Positions 44,827 through 53,257 of a stretch of DNA of 64,000 bases are shown piece after piece. Position numbers and translations under genes: made by a program. The notes beneath the pieces are model-generated. The model saw only the letters and a list, made by a program, of their open reading frames with translations, was not told the DNA's origin and did not search any database. Location: NCBI RefSeq assembly GCF_052050035.1, contig NZ_CP189882.1:2852001-2916000 (forward strand), written 5' to 3'. This stretch comes from Symbiopectobacterium purcellii_A (GTDB taxonomy: Bacteria; Pseudomonadota; Gammaproteobacteria; Enterobacterales; Enterobacteriaceae). The stretch's first letter is position 1, and every line of letters starts with the position of its first letter.

Positions 44827-45711
44827 TATAGCCAAGCGACTTAATTTTGATTACACCATATGGACTGAGAACAAACTCTCTGTATCGCAACCCATCTCTC
44901 TTTTTTTGCTTTTTGCTTGTGCCCATTTATGCTCAATTGGGTTAAGATCTGGCGAATATGTAGGCAAATACTCCACCATATACCCTGCATCGATGATGAC
45001 TTGTTGAATATTATGTTTTTTGTGAAAAGTGGCATTGTCCATCATGATTACACTGTTTTTAGGGAGTACTGGGATAAGGACTTGTGTGACCCAGGCATAG
45101 AAAACATCGCTGTTAATATTGATATCAAATAATCCGATAGCAAACAGCGTTGTGCCTAATAAAGCGCCGATAACATTTGTTCTTCCCCTAGCTCCCCAGT
45201 TCTTCAGGCCAAAACACCGTTGACCTTTTAGGGAATAGCCGTGAGTCCGTGGGGCATCGTGTGAAAAACCACTTTCATCAATAAAAACAATAGGTTTACC
45301 TTCTTTTTCATACTGTTGTTTTTTTTTGTTGAAATCCCTGCCGGGCGTTTTCGTCGGCTTTCGGATGACGTAGAGTTTTTTTTATAGGTCAATCCCAGCT
45401 TTTTAAGCGCTTGCCAAATGGCCTTCTGACAAACGCCAAAACGCTCTGCACGTTCTTTTTGGTAAGCATCTGGATATTGTTCAACATCTTTTATCAACTC
45501 GGATTTATCGATCTTTCGCTGACGCGTGGTCGATGCTTTTGACTCTATTTGATTAATCCAACGCGATACAGAGGCAGGGCCAATCCGAAATTGCTTCGCT
45601 GTTTCTCGGATACTCAACCCTTCGTTTTTCCGTGTAGATATCACTTTACGTCTAAAATCAATTGAATAGCTCATTTAAATAATGTAATCAAAATTAAGTC
45701 GTTTAGCTATA
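44827..45711 (-). mobile_element. IS630-family element (copy 3), 885 bp
   Basis: Same ends and frames as the other copies, but six bases shorter in the TTTTTGC repeat near 44905. It has nine instead of eight T in the second homopolymer near 45317, so the downstream frame differs. OrfA is at 45674-45228 and the DDE frame end at 45045-44851. Both flanks are IS903 sequence in opposite orientation, so the site is rearranged. Confidence 0.9.
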
Positions 45712-46021
45712 CCATGAACGTAACCATGCGGTGGCGAATCAGCGTCTGAGCGGGAGTAATGATATGTGGAAAAAGAAAGTGGGTTATCACCGGCGTTCAG
45801 TGGCAGAAACAGCGATGTTCCGCATAAAAACTTTGCTGGGTGGCCATCTGAGCCTGCGTGACTATGAGGCTCAAGTAGGTGAAGCCATAGCGATGGTCAA
45901 AGCGCTGAACCGTATGACGTTGTTGGGTATGCCACACAGCGTCAGGATAGGATAACAGGTGTAGCAGAGGGAGTCATCCTGTCGGCTAATTCTGATTTAT
46001 TCAACAAAGCCACTTCAACAA
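45712..46021 (+). mobile_element. IS903-type element, 3' end of a second copy
   Basis: The plus strand reads (Y)HERNHAVANQRLSGSND-like sequence, then WKKKVGYHRRSVAETAMFRI to LLGMPHSVRIG, and ends with GATTTATTCAACAAAGCC at 46021. It duplicates residues also encoded at 42005-42196 and near 44250, so it is a separate IS903 copy in the opposite direction, cut at a TA by IS630. Confidence 0.85.
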
Positions 46022-46351
46022 CTAAGTTTTCCAGCCGTAATGCTTTTTATTGTGCTAACTACTTGATTTGTCGTTCTAACAAAATACAGTCTCTGTACAT
46101 GCATTCTACCTAAAGAAGATGTAAATCAAACGGTTAAATTATTCAACAAAGCCTCTCGGAATGCTTTTTATTGTGCTAACTATTTGATTTGTCGTTCTAA
46201 CAAAATACATTCTCTGTAAATGCATTCTAACTAAAGAAGATGTAAATCAAACGGTTAAATTATTCAACAAAGCCATTCCGAGAGGAAAAATTAGTCGTTG
46301 AAATTTTATAATGCTTATATAAATCAGTATCTTAAATTATTCAACAAAGCC
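46022..46351. repeat. Cluster of three partial MITE1 copies
   Basis: Three segments each end in TTCAACAAAGCC: 46022-46153 (divergent variant like the one at 46913), 46154-46274 (standard, reverse) and 46275-46351 (standard, other orientation). The last two meet at the same central site of MITE1 (TCTCGGAAT / ATTCCGAGA), which suggests insertion followed by inversion. Confidence 0.8.
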
Positions 46352-46771
46352 CATTCTCGCCCCAAGGTCATCTCTAAAACCGGCAATAATATTTTTACCC
46401 AGCGACATACCCGTGTTCTATCTAAACCAAAAAGAAGTCCTTGCAAATCATAGGTCGGATAACATTTTAAATACAATAAAATAAAAAGCAGTTTATCTAA
46501 TGGGGTTGGGATAAATCCTTTCTGCCCTGCACCCATCTGTCGCTCGTGATCTTTTCGATTCTTTTTCCGATAAATCAAATAACAAGCTGAAAATTCAGCG
46601 GCTAAATTTTTCAATTCTTCGACTGATAATCCAATGATTGCTTTACATAAACGATTATCTCGTAACAACCGCTCTTTGTTGATCATTTCAAACCTTTATT
46701 CTCTAAGTTAAACCTCTTTTTATTCTCAATAGCCTGACAAAAAATGCAAGTCTCTATTCAGCAACTAGTTT
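46352..46771 (-). mobile_element. IS5-family element, right piece (N-terminal transposase codons)
   Basis: The minus strand from 46686 encodes the first ~112 residues of the IS5-family transposase (MINKERLLRDNRLCKAIIGL to VLEMTLGRE), and the terminus ends at 46771 followed by ATA. It is taken as the right end of the insertion whose left end is at 37985. Confidence 0.88.
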
Positions 46772-46811
46772 ATAGTGAAAAACAGACATCCTGAACAGCA
46801 AGACAGACAAC

Positions 46812-47773
46812 ATGACACGACAACGATCTTACTACCGTCCCGAAGGCATACCGCCGCACGGGGTGTTTTTGCGCACCGAAGCGGTCAGCGCGGATACGGA
46901 ATACATGCCTCAGGCTTTGTTGAATAATTTAACCGTTTGATTTACATCTTCTTTAGGTAGAATGCATGTACAGAGACTGTATTTTGTTAGAACGACAAAT
47001 CAAGTAGTTAGCACAATAAAAAGCATTACGGCTGGAAAACTTAGTTGTTGAAGTGTTATAATAATTATGTAAATCAGCATGTTAAATTATTCAACAAAGC
47101 CCATGCCTCATTGTCATGAGTGGGGGCAATTGCTGTATGTGGTTTCTGGCGTTGTGGTGCTGCGTCTTGCACAGGAGCGTTTTTGGGCACCGACCCATTT
47201 TGCTATCTGGTTGCCGCAGGGGTTGAGCACGCTTGCTACAATCAACGTCAGGCCACCATTCGCACCATCAATTTCGATACGCGCTGGTATGCAGAACTTC
47301 CCGAAACGCAGTGTCTGCTCGAGGTCGGCCCGCTGTTTAAGGCGATTCAGGATGATTTGTTCGCGCGCGACGTGCTGATCCCTCACGATAAACCCGATCT
47401 GCGTTTGTGCCGTGTGCTGTGCGATCAAATGACGCTGGCACCGCGCCAACGCAATTACTTGCCGGGAACCGACGATCGCCTATTGGCTCCGGTGTTGCAT
47501 GCGCTTGAACAGTGTCCGGCGGATAATCGTACGCTGGCGCAATGGGCAACCGAGGTCTATAGCACGGAACGCACGCTGTCTCGGCGCTGTCAGGCATTGC
47601 TCGGCATCTCATTCAGCGAGTGGCGCCAGCGGCTACGTTACCTGCAAGCGCTGGCATTGTTGCGTCAGGGCATGAGCGTGCAGTCAGTCGGCTACAGCTC
47701 TTCATCGGCGTTTATCGCGATGTTTCGCCAGCAAAGTGGCTCCACGCCGGAAGGGTATCGAACCCGACCTTAA
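46812..47773 (+). pseudogene. AraC-family regulator (NimR-like), MITE-interrupted and frameshifted
   Basis: The ATG at 46812 starts MTRQRSYYRPEGIPPHGVFL and runs 34 codons into MITE1. It resumes with MPHCHEWGQLLYVVSGVVVL and the cupin-like domain to FAIWLPQG. One missing G near 47219 then shifts the frame, and the rest reads VEHACYNQRQATIRTINFD to the AraC helix-turn-helix (WATEVYSTERTLSRRCQALLGISFSEW) ending at 47773. The HW..L cupin motif and FAIW.P.GVEHA resemble the NimR/YeaM group. It probably once regulated the EamA gene. Confidence 0.88.
46913..47101 (-). repeat. MITE1 copy in araC with 9-bp duplication
   Basis: 189 bp, divergent variant, flanked by CATGCCTCA on both sides (46904-46912 and 47102-47110). 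Confidence 0.95.
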
Positions 47774-47863
47774 TCGATGGGGATAGCGTTGGGATTCTTT
47801 ATCATTCGGTGGCAAAATAGTGCCCCTGTTTTTCTTGCTAGCGTTGCCTGACCGGGGTCGTAC

Positions 47864-48991
47864 ATGAAAATTGTGGTTGATGAGAATATGCCTTATGCGC
47901 GCGAGCTGTTCAGCCGCGTGGGTGAAGTGGTGGCTGTGCCGGGAAGGCCGTTGCCCGTTGAGGCGCTGGCACAGGCACACGCTCTGATGGTGCGCTCCGT
48001 GACGCCGGTTAATGCCGTCCTGTTAGCGGATTCGGGCGTGACCTTCGTCGGCAGCGCCACGGCGGGTACCGATCATGTGGATGAAACCTGGTTGCGCGAT
48101 CAGGGTATCGGATTTTCCGCCGCGCCCGGCTGCAATGCCATCGCGGTGGTGGAATACGTTTTTTCTGCCCTGCTGATGCTGACGGAGCGAGATGGTTTTT
48201 CGTTGCGCGACAAAACCGTCGGTATTGTCGGTGTGGGCAACGTCGGGCGGCGTTTGCAGGCACGCCTTAACGCCTGGGGCGTGAAGACATTACTGTGCGA
48301 TCCTCCTCGCGCGCGAAAGGGGAATGTTGGTCCCTTTTTGCCGCTGGATGCGCTACTGCGTGACGCGGATATTGTCACGCTGCATACCCCCTTGACCAAG
48401 GGGGGCCCCGATAACACCCTGCACCTGATTGATGATGCGGTGCTTGCCGCCTTGTCCGCTGGCCGTATTTTGATCAACGCCTGTCGCGGACCGGTCGTCG
48501 ATAACGCAGCGCTGCTGCGGGCGTTACAGCAGGGCAAGGATCTGCGCGTGGTGCTGGACGTGTGGGAGCCGGAACCGGGACTTTCGCTGGATTTACTGGC
48601 GCGCGCTGACGTGGGGACGGCGCATATTGCCGGTTATACGTTAGAAGGCAAGGCGCGCGGTACCACGCAAGTGTTTGAGGCGTTGTGTCAGTTCATCGGG
48701 CAGCCTCAGCAAGTGCCGCTGTCATCGCTGTTGCCTGCCCCGGATATCACGGATGTTCACGTAACGGCACCTCTCGATCAAGCGTTGCTTAAGCGTCTGG
48801 TGCATCTGGTGTATGATGTTCGCCGTGACGATGCGCTATTGCGCCAGTCTGCTGCTCAATCTTGCGGATTTGATCGTCTGCGTAAACACTATCAGGAGCG
48901 CCGCGAATGGTCTTCGCTGCGTGTCACTTGTTCTGATGAGGCCAGTGTGGCCTGTCTGAATGCATTAGGTTTCACTGCCGTCTTACCGTAA
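47864..48991 (+). CDS. pdxB: Erythronate-4-phosphate dehydrogenase PdxB
   Basis: PdxB oxidises 4-phosphoerythronate in pyridoxal phosphate synthesis. The 375 aa match E. coli (378). It begins MKIVVDENMPYARELFSRVG, has the NAD-binding GIVGVGNVGRRL near residue 122, the catalytic region INACRGPVVD, the GTAHIAGYTLEGKARGT block and the C-terminal dimerisation domain. The order pdxB-usg-truA-dedA-accD matches E. coli. Confidence 0.97.
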   Translation: MKIVVDENMPYARELFSRVGEVVAVPGRPLPVEALAQAHALMVRSVTPVNAVLLADSGVTFVGSATAGTDHVDETWLRDQGIGFSAAPGCNAIAVVEYVFSALLMLTERDGFSLRDKTVGIVGVGNVGRRLQARLNAWGVKTLLCDPPRARKGNVGPFLPLDALLRDADIVTLHTPLTKGGPDNTLHLIDDAVLAALSAGRILINACRGPVVDNAALLRALQQGKDLRVVLDVWEPEPGLSLDLLARADVGTAHIAGYTLEGKARGTTQVFEALCQFIGQPQQVPLSSLLPAPDITDVHVTAPLDQALLKRLVHLVYDVRRDDALLRQSAAQSCGFDRLRKHYQERREWSSLRVTCSDEASVACLNALGFTAVLP

Positions 48992-49092
48992 TTCGGTGAG
49001 AGGGTGTCATAAATACGTCGTTTTTAGCGTAGGGTCTTCGGGGGGAAATATACCGCCCGAGCAAGAGGTATTGACTAATGGGAGAACACCAC

Positions 49093-50103
49093 ATGTCTGA
49101 CGGCTGGAATATTGCGCTATTGGGCGCAACGGGTGCGGTGGGAACGGCGCTGCTGGAGTTGTTGCAAGAGCGCGAGTTTCCCGTAGGCACGCTCTATCCG
49201 CTTGCCAGCGAACGCAGCGTGGGGGAATCCGTGAGGGTCAACGGCAAATCCTGGCAGGTTGAGGATGCGGCTTATTTTGATTGGTCTCAGGCTCAGTTGG
49301 CCTTCTTTGTCGCCGGTAACGAAGCGAGCGCACGTTACGCGGAAGAGGCGGGTAACGCAGGCTGTCTGGTGATCGACAGCAGCGATCTGTTCGCGCGCGA
49401 GCCAGATGTCCCGTTGGTGGTACCGGGGGTCAACACCAATGTGCTGGCCGATTACCGTAATCGCAATATTGTGGCGGTGGCAGACAGTCTGGTGAGCCAA
49501 CTGCTGCTGGCTATCAAACCGCTGATCGATCAAGCCGGGCTGTCACGTCTTCACGTCACCAATCTGCTCTCTGTGTCGGCGCTGGGCAAAGCGGCGGTAG
49601 ACGATTTGGCCGGGCAGAGTGCCCGTTTGTTGAACGGCATCCCACCGGAACCGGGTTTGTTTGCCAAACAGCTGGCGTTCAACGTGCTGCCGTTGCTGGC
49701 CGATGCGCAAGGCAGCGTGGCGCAAGAGCGCCGACTGGTGGATCAGGTGCGTAAGGTGTTACAGGACGAAGGGCTGCCTATTTCTGTTAATTGCTTACAG
49801 GCTCCGGTGTTTTACGGCCATGCGCAGGTCGTACACCTTGAGGCACTACGACCGCTGTCTGCGGAGGAGGCCCGGGATGAGCTCGCACGCGCTGAAGATG
49901 TTCAACTCAGTGATGAAGACGACTACCCGACGCAGGTGGAAGATGCGTCTGACAACGTTCAGCTCAAGATTGGCTGTCTGCGCAATGATTATGGCATTCC
50001 CGAGCTGCTGCAATTCTGGTCGGTGGCGGATAACGTACGCTTTGGCGGCGCATTGATGGCGGTGGAAACGGCAGAACGGCTGGTGCAGGAGTATCTGGGG
50101 TAA
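49093..50103 (+). CDS. usg: Usg, aspartate-semialdehyde dehydrogenase-like protein
   Basis: I chose the ATG at 49093 (336 aa, E. coli Usg 337) because GGAG lies eight bases upstream; an in-frame ATG at 49078 is less likely. The N-terminus WNIALLGATGAVGTALLELL has the NADP-binding motif. The active-site Cys of true aspartate-semialdehyde dehydrogenases is replaced here (TNLLSVSALGK), as in other Usg proteins, so catalysis is doubtful. The stop overlaps truA by one base. Confidence 0.93.
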   Translation: MSDGWNIALLGATGAVGTALLELLQEREFPVGTLYPLASERSVGESVRVNGKSWQVEDAAYFDWSQAQLAFFVAGNEASARYAEEAGNAGCLVIDSSDLFAREPDVPLVVPGVNTNVLADYRNRNIVAVADSLVSQLLLAIKPLIDQAGLSRLHVTNLLSVSALGKAAVDDLAGQSARLLNGIPPEPGLFAKQLAFNVLPLLADAQGSVAQERRLVDQVRKVLQDEGLPISVNCLQAPVFYGHAQVVHLEALRPLSAEEARDELARAEDVQLSDEDDYPTQVEDASDNVQLKIGCLRNDYGIPELLQFWSVADNVRFGGALMAVETAERLVQEYLG

Positions 50104-50924
50104 TGTCAGACAGTAATTTGTCGCAGCAGCCTGCTGGTATCAAGGTGGCGCTGGGCATTGAGTATGACGGCAGCCGCTATTATGGCTGGCAGCGTCAGGC
50201 TGAAGTAGAGAGCGTGCAAGGGCATCTGGAGCAGGCACTGAGTAAAGTAGCCGATGAGCCGATTACCGTGTTTTGCGCCGGCAGAACCGATGCTGGCGTG
50301 CATGCTACCGGGCAAGTGGTGCACTTCATCACCCAGGCTCAGCGCAAAGATGCTGCCTGGAGCATGGGCGTCAATGCCCATTTACCACCGGATATCGCCG
50401 TGCGTTGGGTGAAGACTGTCGATGACGATTTTCATGCGCGTTTCAGCGCCACGGCGCGTCGCTATCGCTACATTATTTTTAATCATCGCCTGCGTCCGGC
50501 GGTACTGGCACGGGGCGTAACGCAGTTCCACTTCCCGCTGGATGCGGCGCGCATGGAACGCGCCGGGCAAAGCCTGCTGTGTGAGAATGACTTCACGTCG
50601 TTTCGCGCCGTGCAATGCCAGTCGCGCACGCCGTGGCGCAATGTAAATCATTTAAAGGTTACGCGTCATGGCGCTTACATCGTGGTAGATATTAAAGCCA
50701 ATGCGTTTGTGCATCATATGGTGCGCAATATCGTCGGCAGCCTGATGGAAGTGGGATGCGGTAATCAGCCTGAATCTTGGATAGCCGAACTGCTGGCGGC
50801 CAAAGATCGCTCGTTGGCGGCCGCCACGGCGCGCGCAGACGGTCTTTATCTGGTGGCGGTAGATTATCCGGCGCGTTTCGCACTGCCCGTGGCGCCAATG
50901 GGCCCGCTGTTTCTGGAAGATTGA
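50103..50924 (+). CDS. truA: tRNA pseudouridine(38-40) synthase TruA
   Basis: TruA makes pseudouridine at positions 38-40 of the anticodon arm. The 273 aa compare with 270 in E. coli. The catalytic Asp lies in CAGRTDAGVHATGQVVHF near residue 63, and VHHMVRNIVGSLMEVG is the other signature. Translation is probably coupled to usg (TAATG-type overlap). Confidence 0.97.
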   Translation: MSDSNLSQQPAGIKVALGIEYDGSRYYGWQRQAEVESVQGHLEQALSKVADEPITVFCAGRTDAGVHATGQVVHFITQAQRKDAAWSMGVNAHLPPDIAVRWVKTVDDDFHARFSATARRYRYIIFNHRLRPAVLARGVTQFHFPLDAARMERAGQSLLCENDFTSFRAVQCQSRTPWRNVNHLKVTRHGAYIVVDIKANAFVHHMVRNIVGSLMEVGCGNQPESWIAELLAAKDRSLAAATARADGLYLVAVDYPARFALPVAPMGPLFLED

Positions 50925-50993
50925 CCTGTGGCGGGCGGTTGTACCGCGCCACGCTAAACACGAGAGGATTGTCACGGCATTGCGCCGTGAAAC

Positions 50994-51674
50994 ATGCACA
51001 TGATGGAACTTGTCGCGTTTGTACGCTTTATCATCGATTTTATTCTGCATATTGACGTTCACCTCGCGGAACTGGTTGCGCAATACGGTGTCTGGATTTA
51101 TGCCATTCTGTTTTTGATCCTGTTTTGCGAAACCGGTCTGGTGGTGACGCCGTTTCTGCCGGGGGATTCCTTGTTGTTTGTTGCCGGAGCGCTGGCGGCG
51201 CTGCCCACCAACGATCTCAATGTGCACACCATGGTGGCGCTGATGATTATGGCGGCCATACTGGGAGATGCGGTCAATTACACCATCGGGCGATTGTTCG
51301 GGGAAAAGCTGTTCAGTAACCCCCATTCGAAAATTTTTCGCCGCAGTTATCTGGATAAAACGCATCAGTTTTATGCTCGCCACGGCGGTAAAACGATTAT
51401 TCTGGCGCGCTTCGTACCGATTGTGAGAACATTCGCGCCGTTTGTCGCTGGTATGGGACATATGCGCTACCGCCACTTTGCTCTCTATAATGTGGTAGGT
51501 GCATTGCTGTGGGTATTGCTGTTTACCTACGCAGGTTACCTGTTCGGCGATCTGCCGATTGTGCAAGAAAACTTGAAGTTATTGATTGTCGCTATTATTT
51601 TCATCTCTATTTTGCCGGGGATCATTGAAATCTGGCGGCATCAACGAGCGGCGGCTCGGGGCTTTGTTGAATAA
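50994..51674 (+). CDS. dedA: DedA-family membrane protein DedA, C-terminal tail altered by MITE1
   Basis: DedA is a polytopic inner-membrane protein linked to envelope homeostasis and undecaprenyl-phosphate recycling. It has 226 aa from the ATG at 50994 (51000 and 51003 also possible). The family core FCETGLVVTPFLPGDSLLFV and KTIILARFVPIVRTFAPFVA is intact. MITE1 at 51660 replaces the natural last ~10 residues (ANSPSRSQE, readable after the element) with GFVE, so function is probably retained. Confidence 0.95.
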   Translation: MHMMELVAFVRFIIDFILHIDVHLAELVAQYGVWIYAILFLILFCETGLVVTPFLPGDSLLFVAGALAALPTNDLNVHTMVALMIMAAILGDAVNYTIGRLFGEKLFSNPHSKIFRRSYLDKTHQFYARHGGKTIILARFVPIVRTFAPFVAGMGHMRYRHFALYNVVGALLWVLLFTYAGYLFGDLPIVQENLKLLIVAIIFISILPGIIEIWRHQRAAARGFVE

Positions 51675-51848
51675 TTTAACCGTTTGATTTACATCTTCTT
51701 TAGTTAGAATGCATTTACAGAGAATGTATTTTGTTAGAACGACAAATCAAATAGTTAGCACAATAAAAAGCATTCCGAGAGGAAAAATTAGTCGTTGAAA
51801 TTTTATAATGCTTATATAAATCAGTATCTTAAATTATTCAACAAAGCC
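51660..51848 (-). repeat. MITE1 copy in the 3' end of dedA, 9-bp duplication
   Basis: 189 bp, flanked by GCGGCTCGG on both sides (51651-51659 and 51849-51857). Confidence 0.96.
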
Positions 51849-52100
51849 GCGGCTCGGGCGAATAGCCCATCGCGTTCGCAAGAATAAACGTGGTAATCGC
51901 TCCGGTTTGACCAGTTTTCTATCCACAGTACCGGAGTGTTATGGTTTAATGAGCGGCATTTATGGTCTGTCCTCGATGACGACCTGCGTTACCAGCGCCT
52001 TGCCATCCTGGTATAAACACCGGTTGGGGCTGCGGTATGCGAGCGTAGTGACGGGGTAGAGCGGACTGGCCACGGCCAGGTTCAAGCAGAAAGGTTATCA

Positions 52101-53018
52101 ATGAGCTGGATTGAACGAATTCTTAACAAGAGCAACATTACACCGACCCGCAAGGCCAATATTCCTGAAGGGGTATGGACCAAATGTGACAGTTGTGGTC
52201 AGGTGCTTTACCGCGCCGAATTGGAGCGTAATCTTGAGGTGTGCCCGAAATGTGACCACCACATGCGACTTTCCGCCCGTGCGCGCTTGAATTCGTTTCT
52301 GGATAAGGACAGCGTGGTTGAGTTGGGCAGTGAGTTGGAGCCCAAGGATGCGCTGAAGTTCAAAGACTCTAAGAAATACAAAGATCGTCTGGTTGCAGCA
52401 CAGAAACAGTCTGACGAAAAAGACGCGTTGGTGGTGATGAAAGGCACGCTGTACGGCATGCCGGTGGTCGCCGCTTCTTTTGAATTTGCCTTTATGGGCG
52501 GTTCGATGGCCTCTGTCGTCGGTGCGCGTTTTGTGCGTGCGGTTGAGCAGGCGTTGGAAGATTGCTGTCCGCTGGTGTGTTTCTCCGCCAGTGGCGGTGC
52601 ACGTATGCAGGAAGCGCTGATGTCGCTGATGCAAATGGCGAAAACCAGCGCGGCGTTGGCAAAAATGCGCGAGCGCGGTCTGCCTTACATCTCGGTATTG
52701 ACCGATCCGACCATGGGCGGCGTGTCAGCCAGTCTGGCAATGCTCGGCGATTTGAATATTGCTGAACCCAAAGCGCTGATCGGTTTTGCCGGCCCGCGTG
52801 TTATCGAACAGACGGTACGTGAAAAATTGCCGCCGGGTTTCCAACGCAGTGAATTCCTGCTGGAGAAAGGGGCGATTGACATGATCGTGCGCCGCCCGGA
52901 AATGCGCTTTAAGTTAGCCAGCATGCTGTCTCGGTTGACCAAACACCCTGAGCCAGTGGACACCGCGGAGGTTCGTCCGCCGGAAGTGACCACTGAACCG
53001 CAGGATGATGCGCAATAA
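52101..53018 (+). CDS. accD: Acetyl-CoA carboxylase carboxyltransferase subunit beta AccD
   Basis: AccD with AccA forms the carboxyltransferase making malonyl-CoA. The 305 aa match E. coli (304). The zinc ribbon shows two C-x-x-C pairs (KCDSCGQVLY and EVCPKCDHH) near residues 27-50. The crotonase-fold core includes FSASGGARMQEALMSLMQM and LTDPTMGGVSASLAML. The 52-kb region up to it is intact back to dedA apart from the MITE. Confidence 0.98.
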   Translation: MSWIERILNKSNITPTRKANIPEGVWTKCDSCGQVLYRAELERNLEVCPKCDHHMRLSARARLNSFLDKDSVVELGSELEPKDALKFKDSKKYKDRLVAAQKQSDEKDALVVMKGTLYGMPVVAASFEFAFMGGSMASVVGARFVRAVEQALEDCCPLVCFSASGGARMQEALMSLMQMAKTSAALAKMRERGLPYISVLTDPTMGGVSASLAMLGDLNIAEPKALIGFAGPRVIEQTVREKLPPGFQRSEFLLEKGAIDMIVRRPEMRFKLASMLSRLTKHPEPVDTAEVRPPEVTTEPQDDAQ

Positions 53019-53090
53019 GTGACACATGAACAGGGTGCGACAGAATTGTGCTTAGGCCGTTCTGTGCGCCCTGTATCAATGAACCGTAAG

Positions 53091-53247
53091 CTAGGCTGTG
53101 TCCCTTAATTGCACGATAGATGAAAAATCGTACAAAGCAGGCTGTTTTTGACAGTAAAAAAAACCAAAATCAGTCCAAAAAACGAACAGATTCGATGTGT
53201 TTTTCTCATTTCCAATCAGTGAAAATTAATTAAGGGACACAGCCTAG
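53091..53247. repeat. MITE3: 157-bp element with 19-bp inverted ends at CTAG
   Basis: The ends TAGGCTGTGTCCCTTAATT and AATTAAGGGACACAGCCTA are perfect inverted repeats bounded by CTAG on each side. There is no coding capacity and no element in the window with these ends. It lies between accD and folC, 10 bases before the folC start. Confidence 0.8.
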
Positions 53248-53257
53248 TGAGGGACTC

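Larger units (their letters stand above)
37985..46771 (+). mobile_element. 8.8-kb nested IS pile grown from one IS5-family insertion (copy 3)
   Basis: The left end AAGCGTGTTGCTTAATAG at 37985 is preceded by ATA, and the right end CAACTAGTTT at 46771 is followed by ATA. These look like the two ends and 3-bp duplication of one original insertion between araC and the EamA gene. IS5 pieces remaining are 37985-38392 (around MITE1) and 46352-46771, about 630 of 1037 bases. Everything between is secondary: IS256 twice, IS630 twice, a second IS5, a split IS903, several MITEs and about 0.3 kb of unique DNA with an nlp-like gene. Confidence 0.75.

Noticed and set aside
49078..49092. Upstream ATG as the usg start
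   Set aside because: It would overlap the ribosome-binding site of the better-placed ATG at 49093 and adds residues absent from E. coli Usg.
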